Notes: a model not told the origin generated them from the letters alone. A stretch of DNA of 64,000 nt from Amycolatopsis solani (GCF_033441515.1 NZ_JAWQJT010000001.1:4030001-4094000); one strand, 5' to 3'. Shown: positions 26,923 through 39,010, counted from the stretch's first letter. A program made the numbers and translations.

Positions 26923-28488
26923 ATGTCCTCACTCCGGCGCATCGCGAGCGCGGCCGCCGCGCTCGCGATCACGGCCAGCGGTCTCGTCCTGGGTTCGGCC
27001 CCGGCGCAGGCCCTCGAAAACGGGCTGCTGCGAACGCCGCCGATGGGCTTCAACAACTGGAACTCGACGCAGTGCCGCGCCGAATTCTCCGAGACGATGA
27101 TCAAGGGCATCGCGGACATCTTCGTCAGCAAGGGCCTCAAGGACGCCGGCTACACCTACGTCAACATCGACGACTGCTGGGCGCTGCCCGCGCGCAACTC
27201 CGCGGGCGACCTCGTGCCCGACCCCGCGCGCTTTCCCCACGGCATCAAGGCGCTCGCCGACTACGTGCACGCCAAGGGGCTGAAGTTCGGCATCTACACC
27301 AGCGCCGGGACGAAGACGTGCAACACCGCGGGTTTTCCCGGCGCGCTCGGCCACGAACAGCAGGACGCGAACCTCTTCGCTTCCTGGGGCGTGGACTACC
27401 TGAAGTACGACAACTGCAACAACCAGGGCGTCGACGCGCAGCAGCGGTACAAGGCGATGCGGGACGCGCTCGCGAAGTCCGGTCGCCCGATCGCGTATTC
27501 GATCTGCGAGTGGGGCCAGAACAAGCCGTGGACGTGGGCGGCGCCCGTCGGGAACCTGTGGCGCACCACCGGCGACATCTCCGACAAGTGGTCGAGCATG
27601 ATCGGCAAGGCCCAGACCAATCGCGGGCTCGCGCAGTACGCCGGCCCCGGCCACTGGAACGACCCGGACATGCTGGAGGTCGGCAACGGCGGGATGACCG
27701 CGGTGGAGTACCGCACGCACTTCAGCCTGTGGGCGATGATGGCGGCGCCGCTGCTCATCGGCAGCGACCTGCGCAAGGCGTCCGACGACAGCTTCGCGAT
27801 CCTCGAGAACACCGACGTGATCGCGCTCGACCAGGACCCGCTGGGCAAGCAGGCGACCGTGCTGAGTGCGAACGGCGGACTCGTCGTCTACGGCAAGGTG
27901 CTCGCCAACGGCGACCGCGCGGTGGCGCTGTCCAACGAAACGGCCGCGACGGCGACGATCAGCACGACCGCGTCCGCGACCGGCATCGGCAGCGCGGCTT
28001 CGTACACGCTGAAAGACTTGTGGAGCAAAGCCGTCCGGAGCACCACGGGCACGATCAGCGCGTCGGTGCCGTCCCATGCGACGGTGCTGTACCGCGTGTC
28101 TTCCCGGGGCGGCACCCGCTACGAAGCGGAGTCCGCGACCCTCTCGGCGGGCGGCACGGTGGACGCGAACCACGCGGGCTTCTCGGGGACCGGCTTCGCG
28201 AACGGCGCCAACGCCGTCGGCAGTTACGTCGAGTGGCAGGTCAACGGCCCGGCGTCCACGCTGACGTTCGGCTACGCGAACGGCACGGCGGCGGCGCGCC
28301 CGGTGGACATCGCGGTCGACGGCACGGTGGTGGCCACCGGCGTCCCGTTCCCGCCGACCGGCGCCTGGACGACGTGGAGCACGGTGACCCGCCCGTTGTC
28401 GCTGGCCGCGGGCGCGCACACCGTGCGGCTCACCGCGACGACCGCGGACGGCCCGGCGAACCTGGACTACCTGGACGTTTCGCCGTAA
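26923..28488 (+). CDS. Secreted GH27 alpha-galactosidase with C-terminal CBM35-like domain
   Basis: 521 aa from the ATG at 26923, chosen because GGGAG sits five bases upstream and the protein then begins with a typical Arg-Arg signal peptide (1-32, ending A-Q-A). The GH27 barrel spans about 35-395. Family marks are P-P-M-G-F-N-N-W at the start, the nucleophile Asp163 in YLKYDNC and the acid/base Asp218 in TTGDISDKW. Residues 400-521 form a CBM35/CBM6-type beta-sandwich starting with YEAESA. It should release alpha-linked galactose from galactomannan or oligosaccharides outside the cell. It lies 110 bp after the PKS and has its own promoter-like region, so it is not part of antibiotic assembly. 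A longer start at 26842 is open but would bury the signal peptide. Confidence 0.95.
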   Translation: MSSLRRIASAAAALAITASGLVLGSAPAQALENGLLRTPPMGFNNWNSTQCRAEFSETMIKGIADIFVSKGLKDAGYTYVNIDDCWALPARNSAGDLVPDPARFPHGIKALADYVHAKGLKFGIYTSAGTKTCNTAGFPGALGHEQQDANLFASWGVDYLKYDNCNNQGVDAQQRYKAMRDALAKSGRPIAYSICEWGQNKPWTWAAPVGNLWRTTGDISDKWSSMIGKAQTNRGLAQYAGPGHWNDPDMLEVGNGGMTAVEYRTHFSLWAMMAAPLLIGSDLRKASDDSFAILENTDVIALDQDPLGKQATVLSANGGLVVYGKVLANGDRAVALSNETAATATISTTASATGIGSAASYTLKDLWSKAVRSTTGTISASVPSHATVLYRVSSRGGTRYEAESATLSAGGTVDANHAGFSGTGFANGANAVGSYVEWQVNGPASTLTFGYANGTAAARPVDIAVDGTVVATGVPFPPTGAWTTWSTVTRPLSLAAGAHTVRLTATTADGPANLDYLDVSP

Positions 28489-28515
28489 TATTTCCGGCCC
28501 CCGACGCGGCCGCGT

Positions 28516-28785
28516 GTGCGCAAGAACATGGCGGGCCGGACGGGGTTCAGCGTGGTCGACCCGGGCGGCAACTGGATCCGCTTCGTTTCGCGCGAGCAAG
28601 TGCCGCCGGCGACCACGAAGCTCGGTCAGGCACTGGAGAACGCCGTCGTCCAGGGCGACTCGCGGGGCAACGTCGCCCAGGCGGTGAAGATCCTTTCGGC
28701 CGCACTCGCGCGCGAGCGAGCCACGGCGTCGGCGGACGACGTGGCCGCGGCCGAGGCTTACTTGGCTGAGCTGCGGGAGTCGTAG
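28516..28785 (+). pseudogene. 5'-truncated glyoxalase/VOC-superfamily remnant
   Basis: 89 codons whose first third (G-R-T-G-F-S-V-V-D-P-G-G-N-W-I-R) matches the last strand of a VOC-fold protein, followed by a helical tail common in these resistance/dioxygenase-like proteins. The N-terminal betaalphabetabetabeta half is absent, and the alpha-galactosidase ends only 27 bp upstream, so there is no room for it. No convincing start or ribosome site is seen. The 3' end overlaps the convergent HxlR gene by 28 bp. Best read as the relic of a gene cut by an insertion or deletion that brought the glycosidase here. Confidence 0.65.
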
Positions 28786-29123
28786 GCCGCGCGGGCCTTC
28801 TCCACCTCGCCGAGATTGGGCGACCACTCGGCGAGGCTGGCGAACAACGGGCCCAGGCTGCGGCCCAGCTCGCTGATCTCGTACTCCACCCGCGGCGGCA
28901 CCTCGGCGTGGTAGGTGCGCACGACCAGGCCGTCGCGTTCGAGTTGCCGCAGCCGCTGGGTGAGCACCTTCGGCGTGATCGTGGCGATGCGGCGCTCGAG
29001 CTCGACGAACCGCAGCCGGCCGAACTCGTTGAGCGTCCACAGGATCGGGGTGGTCCACCGGCTGAACACGATGTCCACGACCGGCGCGATCGGGCAGGCC
29101 AGCTCGGGTGTGGTCCTGGTCAC
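28758..29123 (-). CDS. HxlR-family winged-helix regulator
   Basis: 121 aa from a GTG at 29123 with GGAGG upstream. The protein has the HxlR layout: an N-terminal Cys-Pro-Ile (the redox/aldehyde-sensing Cys of the family), then a winged helix with P-K-V-L-T-Q-R-L-R-Q-L as recognition helix and a wing containing P-P-R-V-E-Y. Divergent from the NmrA-like gene, with a shared intergenic palindrome, it most likely controls that gene and itself. The effector is unknown; in related regulators Cys modification is the switch. Confidence 0.9.
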   Translation of the reverse strand: MTRTTPELACPIAPVVDIVFSRWTTPILWTLNEFGRLRFVELERRIATITPKVLTQRLRQLERDGLVVRTYHAEVPPRVEYEISELGRSLGPLFASLAEWSPNLGEVEKARAAYDSRSSAK

Positions 29124-29152
29124 TTCGGGGGCCTCCAGCCATTACTTTCCTC

Positions 29153-29162
29153 TAGGTACCTA
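29153..29162. promoter_or_regulatory. Probable HxlR operator
   Basis: The perfect palindrome TAGGTACCTA, followed by CTATA, lies in the 67-bp gap between the divergent HxlR and NmrA-like genes. GGTACC-centred palindromes are typical of HxlR sites; binding here is inferred. Confidence 0.6.
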
Positions 29163-29190
29163 CTATACCGGCGAAGGTAGCGTCGCTCGC

Positions 29191-29988
29191 ATGATCGTGA
29201 TCGTGGGAGCAACGGGAAATGTCGGCGCACCGCTGGTGCGCACACTCGCGGCGGCGGGCGAGAAGGTGACGGCGGTGTCCCGCCGCATCGGGGAAGCGCC
29301 GCCGGGAGTGGTTGTCCGCCAAGGAGATCTGGGTTCGCCGTCGACACTGCCGCTCGAGGACGCGTCGGCGGTGTTCCTGATGGTGCCGCCGGGCTTCCGG
29401 GGGTTGCTGGAGCCGGTGCTGGCGCGGGCCGGAGCCGCACGCGTGGTGCTGCTGTCCTCTCAAGGTGTCGGAACCGGACGGCACCCGTCGGTGTTCGAGG
29501 AAACCGTGCGCGCTTCGAGTCCGGAGTGGACGGTGCTGCGCCCGGGCGGGTTCGCGTCGAATGCGTTCCAGTGGGCGGAAAGCGTGCGTTCCACCCGTAC
29601 GGTCGTCGCCCCCTTCGGCGACGTCGCGCTGCCGGTGGTCGACCCGGAGGACATCGCGGCCGTCGCGGCGGAGGCGCTGGTTTCGCCTTCGCACAACGGG
29701 AAGACGTATGTGCTGACCGGTCCCGCTCCGGTGTCCCCTCGCGATCAGGCGGCGGCCATCGGTGAGGTGCTGGGGGAGCCGGTGCGGTTCGTTCCCCAGA
29801 CGCGAGGCGAGGCGCTCGCGGCGATGCTGGGTTTCATGCCGGCGGAGATCGCGGAGTCCACACTGGACATCTTGGGCGCGCCGACGCCCGCGGAGCAGGA
29901 GGTGAGCCCGGACGTCGAGCGGATCCTGGGCCGCCCGCCGCGTTCGTTCGCGGAGTGGGCTGCGCGGTCCGCGGGGGCGTTCAAGTGA
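29191..29988 (+). CDS. NmrA-like NAD(P)-binding Rossmann protein
   Basis: 265 aa from the ATG at 29191; earlier in-frame starts would overlap the operator and the divergent gene. It opens with the nucleotide motif G-A-T-G-N-V-G-A, has V-V-L-L-S-S-Q-G at the strand before the active site, and ends with the NmrA-like tail. Such proteins are atypical short-chain dehydrogenases acting as redox sensors or quinone/azo reductases. No Tyr-x-x-x-Lys catalytic pair is evident, so a sensing or unusual reductase role is possible. It pairs with HxlR (divergent) and is translationally coupled to the hydrolase downstream by a GTGA overlap, pointing to an electrophile or quinone-stress response unit (inference). 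Confidence 0.88.
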   Translation: MIVIVGATGNVGAPLVRTLAAAGEKVTAVSRRIGEAPPGVVVRQGDLGSPSTLPLEDASAVFLMVPPGFRGLLEPVLARAGAARVVLLSSQGVGTGRHPSVFEETVRASSPEWTVLRPGGFASNAFQWAESVRSTRTVVAPFGDVALPVVDPEDIAAVAAEALVSPSHNGKTYVLTGPAPVSPRDQAAAIGEVLGEPVRFVPQTRGEALAAMLGFMPAEIAESTLDILGAPTPAEQEVSPDVERILGRPPRSFAEWAARSAGAFK

Positions 29989-30749
29989 CGGTGTTGTCTT
30001 ATCGGGAACAGGGAACCGGAGTGCCGTTGGTGTTCCTGCACGGCAACCCGACGTCGTCCCGCTTGTGGCGCGACGTGATGCCGTCGCTGCCCGGCCGCCG
30101 GCTGGCCCCGGACCTGATCGGCATGGGCGACTCGCCCCGGCCGGACATCGCGTACACGTTCGACGACCACGCGCGTTACCTGGACGAGTGGTTCGACGAG
30201 CTCGCCCTGGACGACGTCGTGCTGATCGGCCACGACTGGGGCGGCGCGCTGGCGGCGGACTGGGCGTCCCGGCACCCGTCGCGGGTCCGGGCGCTGGCGT
30301 TCACGGAAGCGGTGCTGAAGCCGATGTCGTGGGAGGAGTTCCCGCCGGCGGGCGCCGAGCTGTTCCGGGCGCTCAAGACCACGGGCGGGTCGCTGATCGA
30401 GGACTTCGTGCCACCGGAGTACGCGTTCCAGGACCGCCGCCCGGTGCTGCAGTGGGCGCGGTCGATGCCACTGGGCGGCGAGCCGGCCGCGGTGGTGTCC
30501 CGGATCGAGGCGTTCGGCCGCTGGCTGGCTTCTTCGCCGGTGCCCAAGCTGCTGGTGACGTTCGAACCGGGCTACGGCACGATGCTGACGCCGTCGATGA
30601 TCGACTGGTTCGCTTCGCGGTTCGCGTCGCTGGAAGTGGTGCGCCGCCCGGAAAAGGCGGGCCACCACACGCCGGAGGACCAACCGGAAGCGCTGGCGTC
30701 GACGTTGGAGAGGTGGTTGGCGGACACACTGGGTGTCACGCATCGTTGA
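29985..30749 (+). CDS. Haloalkane dehalogenase-like alpha/beta hydrolase with shortened cap
   Basis: 254 aa from a GTG overlapping the previous stop. Family marks: HGNPTSS with the halide-binding Asn, the nucleophile elbow GHDWGG with Asp as nucleophile and the adjacent Trp, an acid in F-T-E-A-V, and the His in G-H-H-T-P-E-D. These fit the DhaA/LinB type rather than epoxide hydrolases. The cap region between about residues 140 and 165 is some 25 residues shorter than in DhaA, and the protein is about 40 shorter overall. The reaction would be hydrolysis of a carbon-halogen bond; with the reduced cap, another small electrophile is possible. The coupled Rossmann protein and HxlR regulator suggest detoxification. 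Confidence 0.82.
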   Translation: MTVLSYREQGTGVPLVFLHGNPTSSRLWRDVMPSLPGRRLAPDLIGMGDSPRPDIAYTFDDHARYLDEWFDELALDDVVLIGHDWGGALAADWASRHPSRVRALAFTEAVLKPMSWEEFPPAGAELFRALKTTGGSLIEDFVPPEYAFQDRRPVLQWARSMPLGGEPAAVVSRIEAFGRWLASSPVPKLLVTFEPGYGTMLTPSMIDWFASRFASLEVVRRPEKAGHHTPEDQPEALASTLERWLADTLGVTHR

Positions 30750-30754
30750 GTCGC

Positions 30755-30793
30755 GATCACGCCCGGCGAGCGAACTGCTCGTCGGGCGTGGTC
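30755..30793 (+). terminator. Hairpin terminator after the dehalogenase-like gene
   Basis: A stem of 14 bp with one mismatch (arms 30758-30771 and 30777-30790, loop GAACT), extendable by three pairs with one more mismatch. It sits just before tRNA-Pro, whose 3' end faces it, so it can stop transcription from both sides. Confidence 0.75.
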
Positions 30794-30801
30794 AGACCGG
30801 C

Positions 30802-30878
30802 TGGTCGGGATGACAGGATTTGAACCTGCGACCCTTCGCTCCCAAAGCGAATGCGCTACCAAGCTGCGCCACATCCCG
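30802..30878 (-). tRNA. tRNA-Pro (anticodon UGG)
   Basis: Read on the - strand, the 77-nt sequence has a complete cloverleaf: acceptor CGGGATG pairing with CATCCCG, D-loop AGCTTGGTAGC, anticodon loop CTTTGGGAG with anticodon TGG, T-loop GGTTCAAATCC and an encoded CCA end. The 5' end is at 30878. Confidence 0.97.
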
Positions 30879-30906
30879 GCACCCCCAGGGGGGTGTGCGA
30901 TCAGCC

Positions 30907-30921
30907 TAGCGTGTCACGCTA
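30907..30921. promoter_or_regulatory. Palindrome in the divergent tRNA promoter region
   Basis: TAGCGTG-T-CACGCTA lies in the 77-bp gap between the two divergent tRNA genes. A GC-rich hairpin CACCCCC-AG-GGGGGTG lies next to the tRNA-Pro 5' end. The gap must hold both tRNA promoters; I cannot place the -35/-10 boxes with confidence. Confidence 0.35.
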
Positions 30922-30980
30922 AGCTGGCCTCGCACCCGGGTACCTCCGGGGGCACGCGGGTGTAGCTCAATGGTAGAGCC

Positions 30981-35666
<4,686 letters not shown>

Positions 35667-35804
35667 GTGTGCCGACCCTCTCCACCACGCATGCGCCAGC
35701 CATGGTCGTCGACCCAGCGTGCCATGATTCGCCCTACACTTCGAGCCAGTCCGCCCACCACGCGGTAGCCGTGCGACAGCAGTCCGGAGGCAGGAGGTCC
35801 GTGC

Positions 35805-37358
35805 ATGGTGTCACGTCCGGCCCCGGCGTCGGCGGCCCTGCCGTCGATCGCCGGTGAGGACGGGCCGCCGGGCTTCGACGCCTTCGGGCGGGCCGTCCTC
35901 GAAGACGTGCGCGACGCGGTGTTCCTCCAGGACACCGACGGCGCGTTGCGCTGGGCGAACCCGGCGGCGCGCACGCTGACCGGCGGCGCCGAGGCGAAGC
36001 TGCACGCGCTCACCGAAACCTCGGGTCACGTCGAGTTCTCCGGCCACCGCCGTCCGGCCCGGATCCGCGCCCTCCCCGGCGGCTGGCACGCCTGGACGGT
36101 GCCCGCCGAGGAGGTCCCGCAGCGGCACGTCGGCGACTTCCTGGCCGAGACCGGGCCCTTGCTGGCGGGCGCCCGCGGGCGGCACGGCACCGCGCGGGTG
36201 ATCGCCGAGCTGGCCGCGTCCGCGCTGGCCGAGACCGTCTTCGTGCTGCTCCCGACCACCCGTGGCCGGTGGGAGTGGTGGAGCAGCGAGCGCCCGTCTG
36301 CCCAGGGGCACGGCCGGATCCGGCGGGTCCCGGCGAACGTCGCGCCGGTGCTGGCGGCGACGTTCGGCGCCACCGGCCACCCGCAGATCGCGCCCGTGCC
36401 CGCGCCGGAGGTGGCGACGCTCCCGTCGGTCGTCGCCGACCGGTTCGCCGGGCACGCCGAGGTCTCGGTCGTCTCGCTCGGGCCGAGCGTGGGCGCCGGC
36501 GTCACCGGTGCCCTGCTGCTGGGCCGGCGCGCCGACCCCGAGTTCGGCGCCGAGCAGACGCGGGCGGTGGTCGAGTTCGCGAAGGCGGCCGGGACGGCGC
36601 TGGCCAACGCCCAGCGCTACGCCCGCCAGGAGGAGGCCACCCGCGGCCTGGAGACGACGCTGCGCCCGATCGACCCGCCCGAGCTCGCCGGCACCCGGTT
36701 CGAGACCTGGTACGAGCCGGCGGGCGGGGTGCTCGCGGTCGGCGGCGACTTCTACGACGTCCTCCCGCACGGCGACGGCAGCGCGTTCCTGGTGCTCGGC
36801 GACGTCTGCGGCAAGGGCCCGGAGGCCGCGGCGCTGACCGGGCGGGTCCGGCACGCGCTGACCGCGCTGGCCATGGTCGAACGCGACGGCCGCACGCTGC
36901 TGCGGCTGCTCAACGAGCTGCTCATCGCCGGCGGCAGCAGCCGCTTCGCGACCCTCGTGCTCGGCACGGCCACGCCGTCGGACGGCGGCATCGACCTGAC
37001 GCTGGCCTCCGGCGGGCACCCGGCGCCGCTGATCGTGCGCCGGTCGGGTGTGGTCGAGGAGGTCACCGTCCCGGGCACACTGGTCGGCATCTCGCCGCAG
37101 GCCCGGTTCGCCGAGGCGGGCGTGCGGCTGGAGCGCGGCGACATGTGCCTGCTCTACACCGACGGCATCACCGAGGCCCGCAACCGCCACGACCAGACGG
37201 AGCTCTTCGGCGACGACCGCCTGCGCGCGGTGCTCACGGCCGCGGCGGGCGAGCCGGCCCGCGAGGTCGTGCGGCGGCTGCGACAGGCCGTCCGGGATTG
37301 GCTCGGGAGTTCGGCGCACGACGACATCGCGGTGCTGGCCGTGGAGTGCCCGGACTGA
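35805..37358 (+). CDS. PAS-GAF-SpoIIE (PP2C-type) phosphatase
   Basis: 517 aa, ATG at 35805 with AGGAGG upstream. An N-terminal PAS-like domain (about 20-95) and a GAF-like domain (about 110-270, with a divergent sequence) precede a SpoIIE/RsbU catalytic domain (about 300-515). Metal ligands are visible in G-G-D-F-Y-D, G-D-V-C-G-K-G, Y-T-D-G-I-T-E and the final D-D-I-A-V-L. Such enzymes dephosphorylate anti-sigma-factor antagonists and so release stress sigma factors. The divergent hybrid kinase, and the stress-sigma-like promoter of the next gene, fit one stress module. No anti-sigma or antagonist gene lies in the window, so the partner must be elsewhere. Confidence 0.92.
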   Translation: MVSRPAPASAALPSIAGEDGPPGFDAFGRAVLEDVRDAVFLQDTDGALRWANPAARTLTGGAEAKLHALTETSGHVEFSGHRRPARIRALPGGWHAWTVPAEEVPQRHVGDFLAETGPLLAGARGRHGTARVIAELAASALAETVFVLLPTTRGRWEWWSSERPSAQGHGRIRRVPANVAPVLAATFGATGHPQIAPVPAPEVATLPSVVADRFAGHAEVSVVSLGPSVGAGVTGALLLGRRADPEFGAEQTRAVVEFAKAAGTALANAQRYARQEEATRGLETTLRPIDPPELAGTRFETWYEPAGGVLAVGGDFYDVLPHGDGSAFLVLGDVCGKGPEAAALTGRVRHALTALAMVERDGRTLLRLLNELLIAGGSSRFATLVLGTATPSDGGIDLTLASGGHPAPLIVRRSGVVEEVTVPGTLVGISPQARFAEAGVRLERGDMCLLYTDGITEARNRHDQTELFGDDRLRAVLTAAAGEPAREVVRRLRQAVRDWLGSSAHDDIAVLAVECPD

Positions 37359-37380
37359 GCGTCTGTCCTGTGTGGACCGG

Positions 37381-37405
37381 GTTTGGCCGCTCTCGGAGGG
37401 GGTAA
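37381..37405 (+). promoter_or_regulatory. SigB-type stress promoter upstream of the PfpI gene
   Basis: GTTT (37381-37384) and GGGTAA (37400-37405) are separated by 15 bp. This matches the actinobacterial SigB/SigF-type consensus GTTT-N14-16-GGGTA. The start codon is 37 bp downstream. Confidence 0.65.
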
Positions 37406-37441
37406 TTCCTCCGGTGCACCGAACCCGATGACAGGAGTCCC

Positions 37442-37984
37442 ATGGCGAACGCACTGCAGGGCCGCCGCGTCGCGATCCTGGCGGCGGACGGCGTCGAACA
37501 GGTCGAACTCGAGCAGCCCCGCCAGGCCGTCCTCGACGAGGGCGCGACGGTCGAACTCGTGTCCCTCGACACCGGCGAGATCCAGGCGATGAACGGCGAC
37601 ATCGACAAGGGCGACCGCTTCCCGGTCGACCGCAAGGTGGCCGACGTCCAGGTCGGCGACTTCGACGCGCTGCTGCTGCCCGGCGGCACGATGAACCCCG
37701 ACAACCTGCGCGTCGACCCGGACGCGGTCCGCTTCGCGGGCGAGTTCGTCCGGTCGGGCAAGCCGGTCGGGGTGATCTGCCACGGTCCGTGGACGCTCGT
37801 CGAAGCGGATGTCGTACGCGACCGCACGCTGACGTCGTACCCCAGCGTCCGCACCGACCTGCGCAACGCCGGCGCCACCGTGGTCGACCAGGAGGTGGTG
37901 GTCGACAACGGCCTGGTTTCCAGCCGGAACCCCGACGACCTGCCGGCGTTCTGCCGCGAGGTCGTGCGCGCGTTCGCCGGCTGA
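37442..37984 (+). CDS. DJ-1/PfpI family protein (type 1 glutamine amidotransferase-like)
   Basis: 180 aa, ATG after CAGGAG. The nucleophile-elbow Cys is in V-I-C-H-G-P-W and the supporting Glu in D-G-V-E-Q-V-E-L. The motif L-L-L-P-G-G precedes them as in the PfpI/YhbO subgroup. These proteins are stress-induced and are assigned protease, chaperone or deglycase/glyoxalase III activity, which is debated. The promoter fits control by a stress sigma factor, linking it to the phosphatase and kinase upstream. Confidence 0.92.
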   Translation: MANALQGRRVAILAADGVEQVELEQPRQAVLDEGATVELVSLDTGEIQAMNGDIDKGDRFPVDRKVADVQVGDFDALLLPGGTMNPDNLRVDPDAVRFAGEFVRSGKPVGVICHGPWTLVEADVVRDRTLTSYPSVRTDLRNAGATVVDQEVVVDNGLVSSRNPDDLPAFCREVVRAFAG

Positions 37985-38016
37985 GTCCTTTGTAGACGAT
38001 CACCCGGACGGGTGTG

Positions 38017-38031
38017 TTAAGTCCGGCTTAA
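38017..38031. promoter_or_regulatory. AT-rich inverted repeat before the 54-aa gene
   Basis: TTAAG-TCCGG-CTTAA, followed by AATTTGTTGG, is the only AT-rich patch in the gap between the PfpI gene and the small gene. A small hairpin CACCCG-GA-CGGGTG sits just before it and may terminate the PfpI transcript. A promoter/operator role is inferred. Confidence 0.35.
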
Positions 38032-38108
38032 ATTTGTTGGCATCGGGCGCCCCGGCGGAGGACGCTGTAGGTGTGACGAGGATCGCCCGGCGAGAGGAGG
38101 TGGACGCG

Positions 38109-38273
38109 ATGACTGTGCACTCAAGGCGCTACGGCCGGTGGTGCCGTGAACACTTCGACGCGATCGCCCCTGGGGACCTCCCCGCGCCTCGGGACGCCCA
38201 GCCGCAGGATCCGGCCCGGCCGGAGCCCGAACCGGAGCCGGTCAAACCGGCGGTGGAACAGCCGCAGGGCTGA
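38109..38273 (+). CDS. Small hypothetical protein (54 aa)
   Basis: The ATG at 38109 has a very strong site (AGAGGAGG, eight bases upstream). The product has a basic N-terminal half with His, Arg, Trp and Cys (R-R-Y-G-R-W-C-R-E-H-F-D) and a C-terminal tail of Pro and Glu. No known domain is recognised. A hairpin terminator follows at 38288. The strong ribosome site, proper start and terminator argue that it is expressed. Upstream in-frame starts (38034, 38073) lack such a site. Confidence 0.6.
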   Translation: MTVHSRRYGRWCREHFDAIAPGDLPAPRDAQPQDPARPEPEPEPVKPAVEQPQG

Positions 38274-38287
38274 TGAAGAACGTGAAG

Positions 38288-38321
38288 AGGCCTCCCCGGC
38301 TTGGTCCGGGGAGGCCTTCTT
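38288..38321 (+). terminator. Terminator of the 54-aa gene
   Basis: A 12-bp perfect stem AGGCCTCCCCGG / CCGGGGAGGCCT with a six-base loop, followed by TCTTC. It starts 15 bp after the stop codon. Confidence 0.75.
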
Positions 38322-38356
38322 CGTGCCGGGGTCGCTGCTCGGTGGCCGGGTTCCAG

Positions 38357-38411
38357 GGTCGCGAATGACTCATTCGGGACCGGGGAGGTCCCGAATGAGT
38401 CATTCGCGACC
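38357..38411. repeat. Palindrome family A, 25-bp perfect inverted repeat
   Basis: Arms 38357-38381 and 38387-38411 are perfect complements around a five-base loop. Each arm contains the GAATGA-C/G-TCATTC core, itself palindromic. One flank is GGTCGC and the other GGGACC; the second arm changes in step so that pairing is kept. Confidence 0.92.
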
Positions 38412-38489
38412 TTTGTGCGGGGTGGCTCTCGCGGCCGAGCGGTCGCGGGTGACTCCGGGCGTGAGTACGGGCGTGTGAACCAGGCGCGA

Positions 38490-38520
38490 AAAAGGCCTCC
38501 CCGGCCAAGTGGGGAGGCCT
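38490..38520 (-). terminator. Terminator of the - strand membrane protein gene
   Basis: The stem AGGCCTCCCC / GGGGAGGCCT (10 bp, 8-base loop) is followed on the - strand by TTTTT. This is a classical intrinsic terminator, 80 bp downstream of the stop at 38600. Confidence 0.75.
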
Positions 38521-38548
38521 GTTCCGCGCCGAGTTCCGAGGCTACCGA

Positions 38549-38573
38549 GGTCGCGAATGAGTCATTCGCGACC
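38549..38573. repeat. Palindrome family A, single copy
   Basis: One 25-bp unit with core GAATGAGTCATTC and flanks GGTCGC/GCGACC, palindromic except for its central base, 27 bp from the membrane-protein stop. Confidence 0.9.
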
Positions 38574-38599
38574 CCGCGGCGAGCGCCGCCGGACTCGGG

Positions 38600-39010
38600 T
38601 CAGCGGTAGCTGCGGCGGTACCAGACCCGCCGCGGTCCCGGCACCCCGATGCGCGTGATGACGTCGGTCAGGATCGCGCCGATGACCAGCCAGAGGACCG
38701 CCGCGAGGCCGTCGTTGAGGAACGTCGCGAGCTTCACCGAATCCGGCGTGAACAGGTTGCGCAGGCCCAGCGACACGCCGGCCGACCACTCGCTGATCAG
38801 GTGCGCGAAGCCGTTCGCCGAGTTGGCCTCGCCGAGGACCAGGACGATGTGCACGGCCAGTACCAGCGCGAACACCGCGCACACGAGGTGGATCAGGGCG
38901 TTGATCGTGCGGACGATCCGGATGCGCGGGTGGGTCCGCTCCACGACTTCTTCGGTCGTGGCCGGTTCGTAGCGCGGTTCGTACGGCTCCTGGGGCGGGG
39001 GGTACGGCAT
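38600..39010 (-). CDS. Small membrane protein, unknown function
   Basis: 136 aa from the ATG at 39010, chosen for AAAGGA ten bases upstream; an open extension to 39151 would cross the divergent promoter region. A Pro/Tyr/Glu-rich cytoplasmic N-terminus (1-25) precedes hydrophobic segments at about 34-56 and 95-120, and the protein ends with a strongly basic tail R-R-V-W-Y-R-R-S-Y-R. The arrangement (helix, amphipathic stretch with F-T-P-D-S, helix) recalls YggT-like or DUF actinobacterial proteins, but I do not recognise a family. It is divergent from the HTH gene. Confidence 0.75.
   Translation of the reverse strand: MPYPPPQEPYEPRYEPATTEEVVERTHPRIRIVRTINALIHLVCAVFALVLAVHIVLVLGEANSANGFAHLISEWSAGVSLGLRNLFTPDSVKLATFLNDGLAAVLWLVIGAILTDVITRIGVPGPRRVWYRRSYR

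Larger units (their letters stand above)
38274..38599. other. Hairpin-rich gap between convergent genes
   Basis: The 326 bp hold no credible gene. They contain, in order, a GGCCTCCCC hairpin (38288-38317), a 25-bp perfect inverted repeat of family A (38357-38411), a second GGCCTCCCC hairpin with an A5 run (38490-38520) and a single family A palindrome (38549-38573). Small open frames here are read-through of these palindromes. Confidence 0.8.

Noticed and set aside
38301..38609. Small frames with S-H-S-R-P or N-E-S-F-A-T peptides in the hairpin gap
   Set aside because: They are translations of the palindromic repeats and lack start signals.
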